Notes under the pieces: generated by a model
Told to the model about the DNA's origin: nothing
The model's database searches: none
What the model saw: only the letters and a program-made list of their open reading frames with translations
Program-made: the position numbers and the translations under genes
In this document: positions 1 to 6,018 of the stretch, in pieces
Numbering within the stretch: position 1 is the stretch's first letter
Layout: every line of letters begins with the position of its first letter
Assembly (NCBI GenBank): GCA_937915925.1
Contig: CALGGM010000073.1
Location: 1-21,197 of the forward strand
From: an uncultured Clostridia bacterium
Lineage (GTDB): Bacteria; Bacillota; Clostridia; Christensenellales; CAG-138
DNA length: 21,197 nt
Direction of reading: 5' to 3'

Positions 1-52
1 TCATTTATAATATCTCGCCGCAAATGGTCTGACCCCTTTTGCGACAGCCTGA
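1..52 (+). repeat. REP-like palindromic repeat, copy 1 (cut by window start)
   Basis: Positions 19-52 are the exact reverse complement of 15479-15512, and similarity continues with a few mismatches out to position 1 (15530 in the other copy). The core holds a small palindrome GGTC-T-GACC inside a longer one, GCAAA...TTTGC. The unit lies directly against a terminator hairpin, as in the other copy. Such GGGGTCAGACC-type palindromes are widespread in bacterial intergenic regions; that they are mobilised by a Y1-type transposase elsewhere is inference. Confidence 0.7.
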
Positions 53-88
53 AACAGGCACAGAAAGCCTGTGCCTGTTCTTTTTTAC
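53..88 (+). terminator. Intrinsic terminator of a gene left of the window
   Basis: AACAGGCACAG (53-63) pairs perfectly with CTGTGCCTGTT (69-79) around a 5-base loop and is followed by CTTTTTT. The T tract is on the plus-strand side, so it would end a plus-strand transcript entering from outside. On the minus strand, where the broken gene at 105-602 ends, the same hairpin has no T run. Confidence 0.7.
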
Positions 89-104
89 TTCAAACAGTTT
101 CCTT

Positions 105-602
105 TCACTGTTCCGGAACGTAGCTGTTGATCAAGCTGCTCCATTCTTCCTCATCCGGTGCACAGTGATTACTGAAGAAATCCTTATCGTCAATGGCATC
201 CATCACACAATAATTCCGATCCGACAGATACAAACAGTCGCCGTTTTGATAACTGATTTTTACGACGCGTCTTCCAAAGTAAAAGCTTGGATCAACGGCG
301 CCGATCGCCAGACCGCTTTTAACAAAGAAGCGAATTTAGGATAAATCCTTTAGGAAGGGTTCGATTTGTGCGTCCTCCAGCGAATACATCGGTTCTTTAT
401 CTTTTAATGTACCTATACCGACACTCTGATAGGAATCCACTTCTTCGCTGCAGTCAAAGATTTCGATCGACGCTACATCTTCCTTGTCGATATCTGTATA
501 GTACGTTTCTTTTGACGGGATCCAACAGCCCAAATAGCTGAGCATGAACACCGCAACCAAGGTCAAATACAAATAGCGAAATGCAGAATTACCCTTATGC
601 AT
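105..602 (-). pseudogene. Small exported/lipoprotein-like protein gene interrupted by one in-frame TAA
   Basis: The reading frame starts at ATG 602, with AAAGGAG (613-619) placed well upstream. It encodes an N-terminal hydrophobic segment ending in YLGC, a poor lipobox, so export is likely and lipidation uncertain. The frame stops at TAA (336-338) after 88 residues. The same frame then continues without another stop for 76 residues to TGA (105-107), with sensible composition (for example FYFGRRVVKISY and a final SSLINSYVPEQ). An AAA-to-TAA change would restore a Lys in a DLS-K-IRFF context and give about 165 residues. I do not recognise the family. Base composition is clearly lower in GC than the neighbours, which suggests acquisition. 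Alternatives are a sequencing error or a true 88-residue protein. Confidence 0.7.
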
Positions 603-625
603 CAAGATCAACTCCTTTCATTCGG

Positions 626-654
626 ATTATAGCATACCACGATGTGCGCGGTAA
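626..654 (-). promoter_or_regulatory. Sigma-A promoter of the broken gene
   Basis: On the minus strand TGCTATAAT is an extended -10 box (TATAAT at 626-631). The hexamer 17 bases upstream, TTACCG, is a weak -35. The start codon lies 23 bases downstream, with a Shine-Dalgarno site between. Confidence 0.6.
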
Positions 655-676
655 CCAAATCTTTTTCGTTTTATGC

Positions 677-705
677 TTGCATTTTCGATAGGTGCGTGTT
701 ATAAT
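677..705 (+). promoter_or_regulatory. Sigma-A promoter of secG
   Basis: TTGCAT (677-682), 17 bases, then TATAAT (700-705), preceded by TGT as an extended -10. The distance to the secG start leaves a leader of about 25 bases with a strong ribosome binding site. Confidence 0.75.
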
Positions 706-736
706 CATCTTCGCAGATATTTTTGGAGGAACTGTT

Positions 737-997
737 ATGGGTATTTTGATGTGGATTGTAGCGGGCATTCTGGTAGTGTCGTCGATCTTGATGTGCGTTG
801 TCGTTCTGATCCAGCAGACGAAGTCTTCCGGTCTCGGCGCGGCGTACGGCGGCGATACGGTCTCCTTCTCCCAGCGCGGGAAGGCGGCAAGCCGTGAAGC
901 GAAGCTGCAGAAGATCACCGTTGTTCTCGCGATCGTGATCGCGGTCATGGCGATTGCACTGATGCTGATTGCCAGATTCGCAGGCGTATCGATCTGA
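737..997 (+). CDS. secG: Preprotein translocase subunit SecG
   Basis: SecG is the small accessory subunit of the SecYEG channel and helps SecA-driven export across the inner membrane. The 86-residue product has the family layout: a first membrane helix at about residues 2-25, the conserved cytoplasmic stretch VVVLIQQTKSSGLGAAYGG with an FS(Q)RG-like segment, and a second helix at about 60-80. Start: TTGGAGGAACTGTT places a perfect GGAGG before ATG 737; an upstream in-frame codon at 692 lies within the promoter region and is rejected. The gene has its own promoter and terminator, and smpB-ssrA follow, as in many Firmicutes, but without the usual rnr gene in between. Confidence 0.93.
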   Translation: MGILMWIVAGILVVSSILMCVVVLIQQTKSSGLGAAYGGDTVSFSQRGKAASREAKLQKITVVLAIVIAVMAIALMLIARFAGVSI

Positions 998-1020
998 TCG
1001 GGGCAAAATAGAGCTTGCAG

Positions 1021-1052
1021 CGGTGCATCAATTCGATGCACCGTTTCTATTC
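1021..1052 (+). terminator. Intrinsic terminator after secG
   Basis: CGGTGCATC (1021-1029) pairs perfectly with GATGCACCG (1035-1043), followed by TTTCTATTCT. It lies 24 bases past the secG stop. Confidence 0.8.
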
Positions 1053-1067
1053 TGAGGATAAGAACAA

Positions 1068-1188
1068 GCCTTCTCCTTCGAGGAGAAGGTGGCGGCGTAA
1101 GCCGACGGATGAGGTGTATGCATGAATGCATTTCGAAACGACACCTCATCAGTCACCTAACGGTGACAGCTTCCCCTCAAGGGGAAGC
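1068..1188 (+). repeat. Paired GATGAGGTGT/ACACCTCATC hairpin repeat, inverted copy
   Basis: Two versions of a roughly 47-base unit face each other. The left half holds a hairpin CCTTCTCC/GGAGAAGG, a second hairpin CGGC-GTAA-GCCG, and ends in GATGAGGTGT (1108-1117). The right half begins ACACCTCATC (1141-1150), then GTCACC/GGTGAC and GCTTCCCC/GGGGAAGC. The 23-base centre is itself palindrome-rich (two ATGCAT, TTTCGAAA). A second copy with the two halves in the opposite arrangement is at 20891-21009, and a diverged unit is at 15741-15788. No coding capacity. Confidence 0.8.
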
Positions 1189-1249
1189 CTCTGCATATGC
1201 AGCATCTTTGATAGGATAAACAGTCTGTAACGAAAGGAGACGCGCTATC

Positions 1250-1717
1250 ATGCCGGTACACAAGGGAATCAAAGTCGCCGCGCAAAACCGCAAGGCGCGT
1301 CACGACTATTTCATTGAGGACACCTACGAATGCGGGATCGTACTTGTTGGCACCGAGGTCAAGTCGATCCGGAAAGGATCGCTGAACCTCAAGGACAGTT
1401 ATGCGCAGGTCAAAAACGGCGAGCTGTTCCTCTACGGTATGCATGTAAGCCCGTATGAGCAGGGCAACATCTATAACCACGATCCGTTCCGCACGAGAAA
1501 GCTTTTGGCGCATGCAAGGGAGATTCGAAAGCTCAACACGCTTTCGCAGGCGGACGGGTACAGTCTCGTTCCCCTGTCCGTCTATTTCAAGGACGGCAAG
1601 GTCAAGGTCGAGCTTGCTGTGGCGAAAGGCAAAAAGCTCTATGATAAGCGCGCCAGCATTGCGGATCGCGACGCCGGGCGCGACATCGAGCGAAACATCA
1701 AAAAGCAGTATCGCTGA
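1250..1717 (+). CDS. smpB: SsrA-binding protein SmpB
   Basis: SmpB binds the tRNA-like end of tmRNA, delivers it to stalled ribosomes and is required for trans-translation. The 155-residue product has the usual length. It shows the hallmark start NRKARHDYFIEDTYECGIVL, followed by GTEVKSIR, and the SPYEQGN and DPFRTRKLL segments of the OB-fold. The basic tail with KKLYDKR and an RDAGRDIER segment enters the decoding centre. AAAGGAG lies about ten bases before ATG 1250. A possible extended -10 (TGATAGGAT, 1209-1217) has no good -35. The gene ends 78 bases before ssrA with no terminator between, so the two are probably co-transcribed and the tmRNA processed out. Confidence 0.95.
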   Translation: MPVHKGIKVAAQNRKARHDYFIEDTYECGIVLVGTEVKSIRKGSLNLKDSYAQVKNGELFLYGMHVSPYEQGNIYNHDPFRTRKLLAHAREIRKLNTLSQADGYSLVPLSVYFKDGKVKVELAVAKGKKLYDKRASIADRDAGRDIERNIKKQYR

Positions 1718-1795
1718 AAAGCGATTTGCATAGAATGAAGTTGAGAAGCCGATCGTTTGTTTCATAACAAATGACCGAACGCGAAAGCGACTCCA

Positions 1796-2154
1796 GGGGG
1801 CGAAATGGTTTCGACGGGGATCGCGGAAGCGGGATAAGCGAGCCGAAGCCCCGTGCTTCGTTAAAAACGGGAAATTGTCTAAAATAACTGACAACAATCA
1901 CACTCAACTCGCAGCTGCATAAACAGCAGCTACGCGTCCGCCCGAAAAAACTTACCGTTTCGGATCCGGGCGTCATTTAGGGTAGGGAACGAACCTGCGT
2001 AAGCTTTGCCGCAGGCCGGACTTTATGAAGCTACCGTAACGCGGAGCCTGTCACCGGGCGCCGCGCGAGGGGAATCCCAAAACAGTGACTGCGCTCGGAG
2101 AAAGTCCTGCCGACGGATTTTCGGACGAGGGTTCAACTCCCTCCGCCTCCACCA
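1796..2154 (+). ncRNA. ssrA: Transfer-messenger RNA (tmRNA)
   Basis: tmRNA acts as tRNA-Ala and as a short mRNA to release stalled ribosomes and tag the broken product for proteolysis. The 5' end GGGGGCGAAATGGTTTCGACG is diagnostic. Its first seven bases pair with CGCCTCC before the A and encoded CCA at 2152-2154 (one G-U pair). The T-arm GGGTTCAACTCCC is present. The tag frame ends CTC GCA GCT GCA TAA (stop 1920-1922). By comparison with clostridial tmRNAs, where TAACT precedes the resume codon, translation resumes at GAC 1890, giving A-DNNHTQLAAA, an 11-residue tag with the expected hydrophobic end. An Asp resume codon is less usual than Ala. No convincing separate promoter is seen, so processing from the smpB transcript is likely. 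Confidence 0.95.
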
Positions 2155-2190
2155 AACAAAAAGCCGCCATAAGGCGGTTTTTTGTTTGGT
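2151..2190 (+). terminator. Terminator of ssrA, long near-perfect hairpin
   Basis: ACCAAACAAAAAGCCGCC pairs with GGCGGTTTTTTGTTTGGT around a short loop with a single mismatch. The stem starts inside the encoded CCA end of tmRNA, and the T6 run follows the GC core. Because the outer stem is A/T rich on both arms it could also act on minus-strand transcripts. Confidence 0.85.
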
Positions 2191-2195
2191 GGAAC

Positions 2196-2302
2196 GATGT
2201 GTTCTGCGGAAGCGGAACACATCACATCACTTTGCGGCAACGCCGCAAAACATCACTGCGGCGAAGCCGTAACATCACTTGCGCCGAAGGCGCAAACATC
2301 AC
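2196..2302 (+). repeat. Array of four mini-hairpins joined by ACATCAC
   Basis: Four short palindromes follow each other, each separated by the constant heptamer ACATCAC. They are GATGTGTTC/GAACACATC (2196-2223), TTTGCGGC-AAC-GCCGCAAA (2231-2249), TGCGGC-GAA-GCCGTA (2257-2271) and TTGCGCC-GAA-GGCGCAA (2279-2295). ACATCAC occurs at 2219, 2224, 2250, 2272 and 2296. The stems differ in sequence but keep pairing, so structure rather than sequence is preserved. No open frame of note. A T-rich stretch (2303-2320) follows, and an isolated hairpin AGCTCCG/CGGAGCT is at 2323-2339. Confidence 0.8.
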
Positions 2303-2364
2303 TTTTATACTTCTTTTTCTACAGCTCCGATCCGGAGCTTATCCTCTGCAAAAGCGATAAAACT

Positions 2365-2558
2365 AGGGGCTGTAAAGAAAGTCCTGTCATTCTGAGCCTT
2401 TGAAAGTGACGAAGGATCTCCATGAAACAGTTTAAGCTTTCAGGAGATTCTTCGTCGCGTTCAACTCCGCTGCGCTTCGTTACAGCGGTAGATCGCGCGC
2501 TTCCCGCGCGTACCATCGCTCCTCAGGATGACACTTCGAGACTTTCTTAACAACCCCT
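2365..2558. mobile_element. MITE-like element of 194 bp with terminal inverted repeats
   Basis: The ends are inverted copies: AGGGGCTGTAAAGAAAGTC at 2365-2383, and AGGGGTTGTTAAGAAAGTC read on the other strand from 2558 to 2540 (two differences). Both are followed by TGTCATTCTGAG-like sequence with a small indel. The inside has GATCTCC/GGAGAT arms and a GTAGATCGCGCG...CGCGCGTACC hairpin. There is no transposase, so it would be non-autonomous. The internal part recurs at 21131-21197. It ends four bases from the stop codon of the next gene. Confidence 0.65.
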
Positions 2559-2562
2559 TTCC

Positions 2563-5500
2563 TTACGGCTGTTGATACTTTGCGATCAGGGCGTTCATGT
2601 CGCTGTCGGAGATCTTGAAGGTCTTTTTGAGCTTGTCGATCATGACGTCGCGGCGACCCTTGATAAAGGTGCGCACGTCGTCCAGATATTTATTCCATGT
2701 GCTCACGGACTTCGGGTTCCCCCATCTTTTGATCTGCCGCGGCATCTCGTTTTTGTACTCCTCGATTATCTGATCCAGAAGGTTCAAAAGCCGATCGGTA
2801 TCGTACTGCGTATACAGGATCTCCACATAGCGCTCGACGAACTTGCTGCAGAAGCCCTTGTTCGTTTTCAGCACAGCAAAGACGTAATAGACGGATTTGT
2901 ACCCGTGCGGGGAAACGACCGGATCCTTTGAGAAATACTTATCCATGACGTCGGTACGCTTCGGCTGGCGCATGGCAAGGTCCATGTCGAACAGCAGCGG
3001 GCGCCATTTGATCGAGCCGTCGTTCACGCGCCAATACTTCTGATTGATCATATCCGTGTCGCCGATATAGGTGCGGGCGATCAGATAATCGATGAAATAC
3101 GCCTCGTCGATCTTCTCGATATACGCTTCGTAATCCGCGTCGTCGGTGAGCTTCGCCTTCTTCGCATACTCGCGAAGCGCGACCCAGTCCTTCGAGGAGC
3201 CCTGCGTTGCGACGTCGCCGTTGAAGCGAACAAGGTCCACCATGTCCGGATCGGCGCCGTGATGCGTTTCAAGGAAGTCCGCGTTCAGGTCCTCACCGAG
3301 CTCATACAGCCCGTAGTACTCGCCGTTGATGTACAGCGCGGTCGGTCGGGAATTCGCGACCTCGACGTTCATGCCGATGCTCATGCGCGCCGCATACGAG
3401 TCCACCAACCTCGCTCTGCCGTTCTCCTGTCCGCCGTTTCGCAGCGTCAGCGCCGCAAAGTTCGTATACGGATAATCCGGGAACAGCGGATAGGAAAGCA
3501 TGCTCATGCCATACTGTCCCCTCAGATGCAGGGAGAACGATTTTTGCGCATACGTCAGCGTCCCCTGCCCCTTGCACCGCACGTCCGCGGGAAATGTTGT
3601 GCCGATTTTGCCGTCGACCTCGTAGTAATTGAACTGCGCCTTGCGGTCGGTTCCGGCAAGATCCCGATGCACCTTGACATTGTAGACCGTTTTGAAATCG
3701 TTCGGCGCGATCGCCATGCAGACGACCGGCACATCGTGCGGCTCATCGAACAGATAATGGAACGTCACGACCTCGCTCGGCAGCAGTCCGTCGGAATACG
3801 CCGCCGCGCGAATCACCGTGTTTTTGGAGATCGAAAGCGGCTCGGTATATGCCTTGCTTTTTGAGGTCGGCTCGCTGCCGTCGGTCGTGTAGCGAATGAC
3901 CGCGCTATTATCGGCGCTCGTGAGCGTCAGCGAAAACGCGCCGCTGTGATACAGATCGACGTCGGAAAACGACGGCTGCGCCGCATAACCGCGATAGACG
4001 GAATCGCTGTTTTTCTTGCCCTTTGTGAGTTCGGTAAAGAACGCGCGCGGTACGGACGCGTTGCCCTCGATCCGTCCGCTCGATGTGCCGTAGCGCTGCA
4101 CGCCGGTTTGGAACGCGTCGCGCACCAGTCCCGTGGGATCGGACAAATACAGCGTTTCGCCGGTCGGCGACAGTCCGAACGCCGCGTCGCCGCTCTTATA
4201 GTTCACCTTCGAGGACGTCGCTTCGATGACCGCGTAGCTGTCCGGCTCGATGGTCAAGCCGTCGATGCGGTACTTGGTCGGCGCGTCGAGCGAATCGCTC
4301 AGATACCAGCCGTCCAGCGCGACGGGCTCGGCTGCGCCGTTGTACAGCTCGATCCAGTCCTTTTCGTCGCTTCCGCGTTTGTGAATGGCGCATACCTCGG
4401 AAATGTATACGCCATCAGATGGAAAAAAACCGATCGCCTCCGCATTTTTCTCGCCGTGTCCGTTCGGCTCGTTCGGCGTGGGATAGCGATAATAGACCTG
4501 CTCGTTGTTCTCGTCGAGCCCGACCGAAACGTTGTCGTTCAGCTCCGGGATTGTCACCCAATCGAGCTCGCCGCTTTGCGCGTTGTAGAGGAACAGCGTC
4601 TCGCCCGTGCCGAGCGAAAAGCTCGCGTGAAGCTCGCCCGTGATATCCGTCTTGCCCGACAGGAAGATCACAAGATACCCGTTTGCGCCGATCGTGACGT
4701 TGTCCGGGATCGCCCATTTCGTGAGGTTTTTCGGGTTGTCCGAAAGATACCATCCGGAAAGCGGGATCGCGGAACCGGTCGTGTTGCAGAGCTCGACCCA
4801 ATCGCTGCGCTCACCCTCGCGGTCCGTAATGCTGTACGCGTTCTTCGCAAGCGCTTCGCTGATACGGACATCGCTCGGACGCGTGGCGTTCAGCGTGGGA
4901 TCGACGAATTCATCTTCGCCGTCGTCCGGCGCTTCCGTTTCGGGTGGTTCGTCGGGACGGTACGGCGGCTCGCTCGTGATCGTCTCCGTGTTCGCGCTGC
5001 CCGGCGTCGGCGTTTCGCAGAAGCCGAACGTGCCGTCCGCGCGCTTTGCGTAGGTCACGTCCTTATAGGGGATCTCCGGAACGGCGACCTCTTCCATCTG
5101 AAAGCCGTGGTTGTCGAACAGATACAGCGTATCGCCGTAGCGGCTGACGCCGAGATCGATGCAGATATGCTGATCTTTCGTCGTGCAGTCCTTTTCGCAG
5201 CAATAGACGATCACATAGCCGTTTGCGGGCAGCACACCGTAAAGGTTCGCGTCGTCATAATCTCTCAGCTCGTCGCAAAGCGTGAAGCCGTCCAAGGAGA
5301 TGTCCGCGTTCGTCGTGTTGTGCAGCTCGATCCAGTCGCACTTTAAGCACCCGCCGCAGGAAAGCTGTGTGTTGCGCGGGGAGATCTCGCTGATCTCGAC
5401 GCCGACTGCGGGTTCAAACGTTTCCGGCTGTTTCGGTTCGGGCTGTGTGTCCGTGATGCGCTCTGTGTTCGCGCTGCCGGGCGTCGGCGTATCGCAGTAG

Positions 5501-6003
5501 CCGTAGGTGCCGTTCTCGCGCCGGGCATAGGAAATGTCGCGGTTCAGCTGCGGCACGGTCAGCTCGTCGACCGCCTGCAGCTGCGGGTTGATCAGCACAA
5601 GGTCCTCCCCCGTTGCCTTCAGCGAGAAGCCGAGAAAGATCGGGCTTTCCCCGTCCCACGCAAGGGTGTCGGTCTTCTGATCCTTGCTTGCAAGAAGAAG
5701 CAGGTACCCGTCCGCGGGCAGAACGATCTCCGGCAGCGTACACGCCTTTTCGCCGTTTTTGATGTTGTCGGTGATGCCCCAGCCTAAAAGGTTGATCGGC
5801 TGATCCGATTCGTTGTGCAGCTCGATCCAGTCCGGCGAGCCGTAAAGCTCGTGCTCATAGCTTTCGCCGTTGCTGGAAACGACCTCGCTGATTACGACGC
5901 CCTTTACCGCACCGTTCGTTTCCGTATTGCAGCCCGCAAGCGCCGCCGCCGTACAGACGGTCAGCAGCCCCGCAAGCGCCCGTTTCCATAGTTTAGACCG
6001 CAT
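2563..6003 (-). CDS. Lipoprotein with four lamin-tail domains, chitobiase-like domain and CotH kinase domain
   Basis: A 1146-residue surface lipoprotein. The signal peptide ends in the lipobox LAGC (Cys25). Four lamin-tail (LTD) domains follow at about 36-180, 200-340, 378-512 and 530-680, each with ISE near its start and DW(I/V)EL(H/C/Y)N. A chitobiase/hexosaminidase C-terminal-like beta-sandwich (YTTDGSEPT) lies at about 687-752. A CotH kinase-like domain covers about 757-1110, with NGEYYGLYELGEDLNADFLE and WRPLLFDMD (metal-binding type Asp pair near 1006-1008). CotH proteins phosphorylate spore-coat proteins in Bacillus; in secreted multi-domain forms the substrate is unknown. LTDs are thought to bind proteins, DNA or membranes. 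GGAGG (6013-6017) overlaps the end of the upstream protease gene, so the two form one operon. Domain calls rest on motifs read by eye. Confidence 0.88.
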   Translation of the reverse strand: MRSKLWKRALAGLLTVCTAAALAGCNTETNGAVKGVVISEVVSSNGESYEHELYGSPDWIELHNESDQPINLLGWGITDNIKNGEKACTLPEIVLPADGYLLLLASKDQKTDTLAWDGESPIFLGFSLKATGEDLVLINPQLQAVDELTVPQLNRDISYARRENGTYGYCDTPTPGSANTERITDTQPEPKQPETFEPAVGVEISEISPRNTQLSCGGCLKCDWIELHNTTNADISLDGFTLCDELRDYDDANLYGVLPANGYVIVYCCEKDCTTKDQHICIDLGVSRYGDTLYLFDNHGFQMEEVAVPEIPYKDVTYAKRADGTFGFCETPTPGSANTETITSEPPYRPDEPPETEAPDDGEDEFVDPTLNATRPSDVRISEALAKNAYSITDREGERSDWVELCNTTGSAIPLSGWYLSDNPKNLTKWAIPDNVTIGANGYLVIFLSGKTDITGELHASFSLGTGETLFLYNAQSGELDWVTIPELNDNVSVGLDENNEQVYYRYPTPNEPNGHGEKNAEAIGFFPSDGVYISEVCAIHKRGSDEKDWIELYNGAAEPVALDGWYLSDSLDAPTKYRIDGLTIEPDSYAVIEATSSKVNYKSGDAAFGLSPTGETLYLSDPTGLVRDAFQTGVQRYGTSSGRIEGNASVPRAFFTELTKGKKNSDSVYRGYAAQPSFSDVDLYHSGAFSLTLTSADNSAVIRYTTDGSEPTSKSKAYTEPLSISKNTVIRAAAYSDGLLPSEVVTFHYLFDEPHDVPVVCMAIAPNDFKTVYNVKVHRDLAGTDRKAQFNYYEVDGKIGTTFPADVRCKGQGTLTYAQKSFSLHLRGQYGMSMLSYPLFPDYPYTNFAALTLRNGGQENGRARLVDSYAARMSIGMNVEVANSRPTALYINGEYYGLYELGEDLNADFLETHHGADPDMVDLVRFNGDVATQGSSKDWVALREYAKKAKLTDDADYEAYIEKIDEAYFIDYLIARTYIGDTDMINQKYWRVNDGSIKWRPLLFDMDLAMRQPKRTDVMDKYFSKDPVVSPHGYKSVYYVFAVLKTNKGFCSKFVERYVEILYTQYDTDRLLNLLDQIIEEYKNEMPRQIKRWGNPKSVSTWNKYLDDVRTFIKGRRDVMIDKLKKTFKISDSDMNALIAKYQQP

Positions 6004-6018
6004 TGTTTCGATCCTCCG

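Noticed and set aside
39..344. 101-residue plus-strand frame at the window start
   Set aside because: It runs antisense to the continuation of the broken minus-strand gene, begins in a repeat and crosses a terminator.
1740..1795. Separate promoter for ssrA
   Set aside because: No -10 lies at the right distance from the mature 5' end; co-transcription with smpB explains the layout better.
2196..2302. CRISPR array
   Set aside because: The constant element is only seven bases and the variable parts are self-complementary hairpins, not spacers of uniform length; no cas genes are near.
2006..2403. Several small plus-strand frames over and after the tmRNA gene
   Set aside because: They overlap ssrA, its terminator and the hairpin array; none has a ribosome binding site or a protein-like composition.
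3946..5346. 466-residue open frame on the plus strand inside the CotH/lamin-tail gene
   Set aside because: It is antisense to a gene with clear domains, is rich in Arg/Ala/Val as expected of GC-rich shadow frames, and has no family motif.
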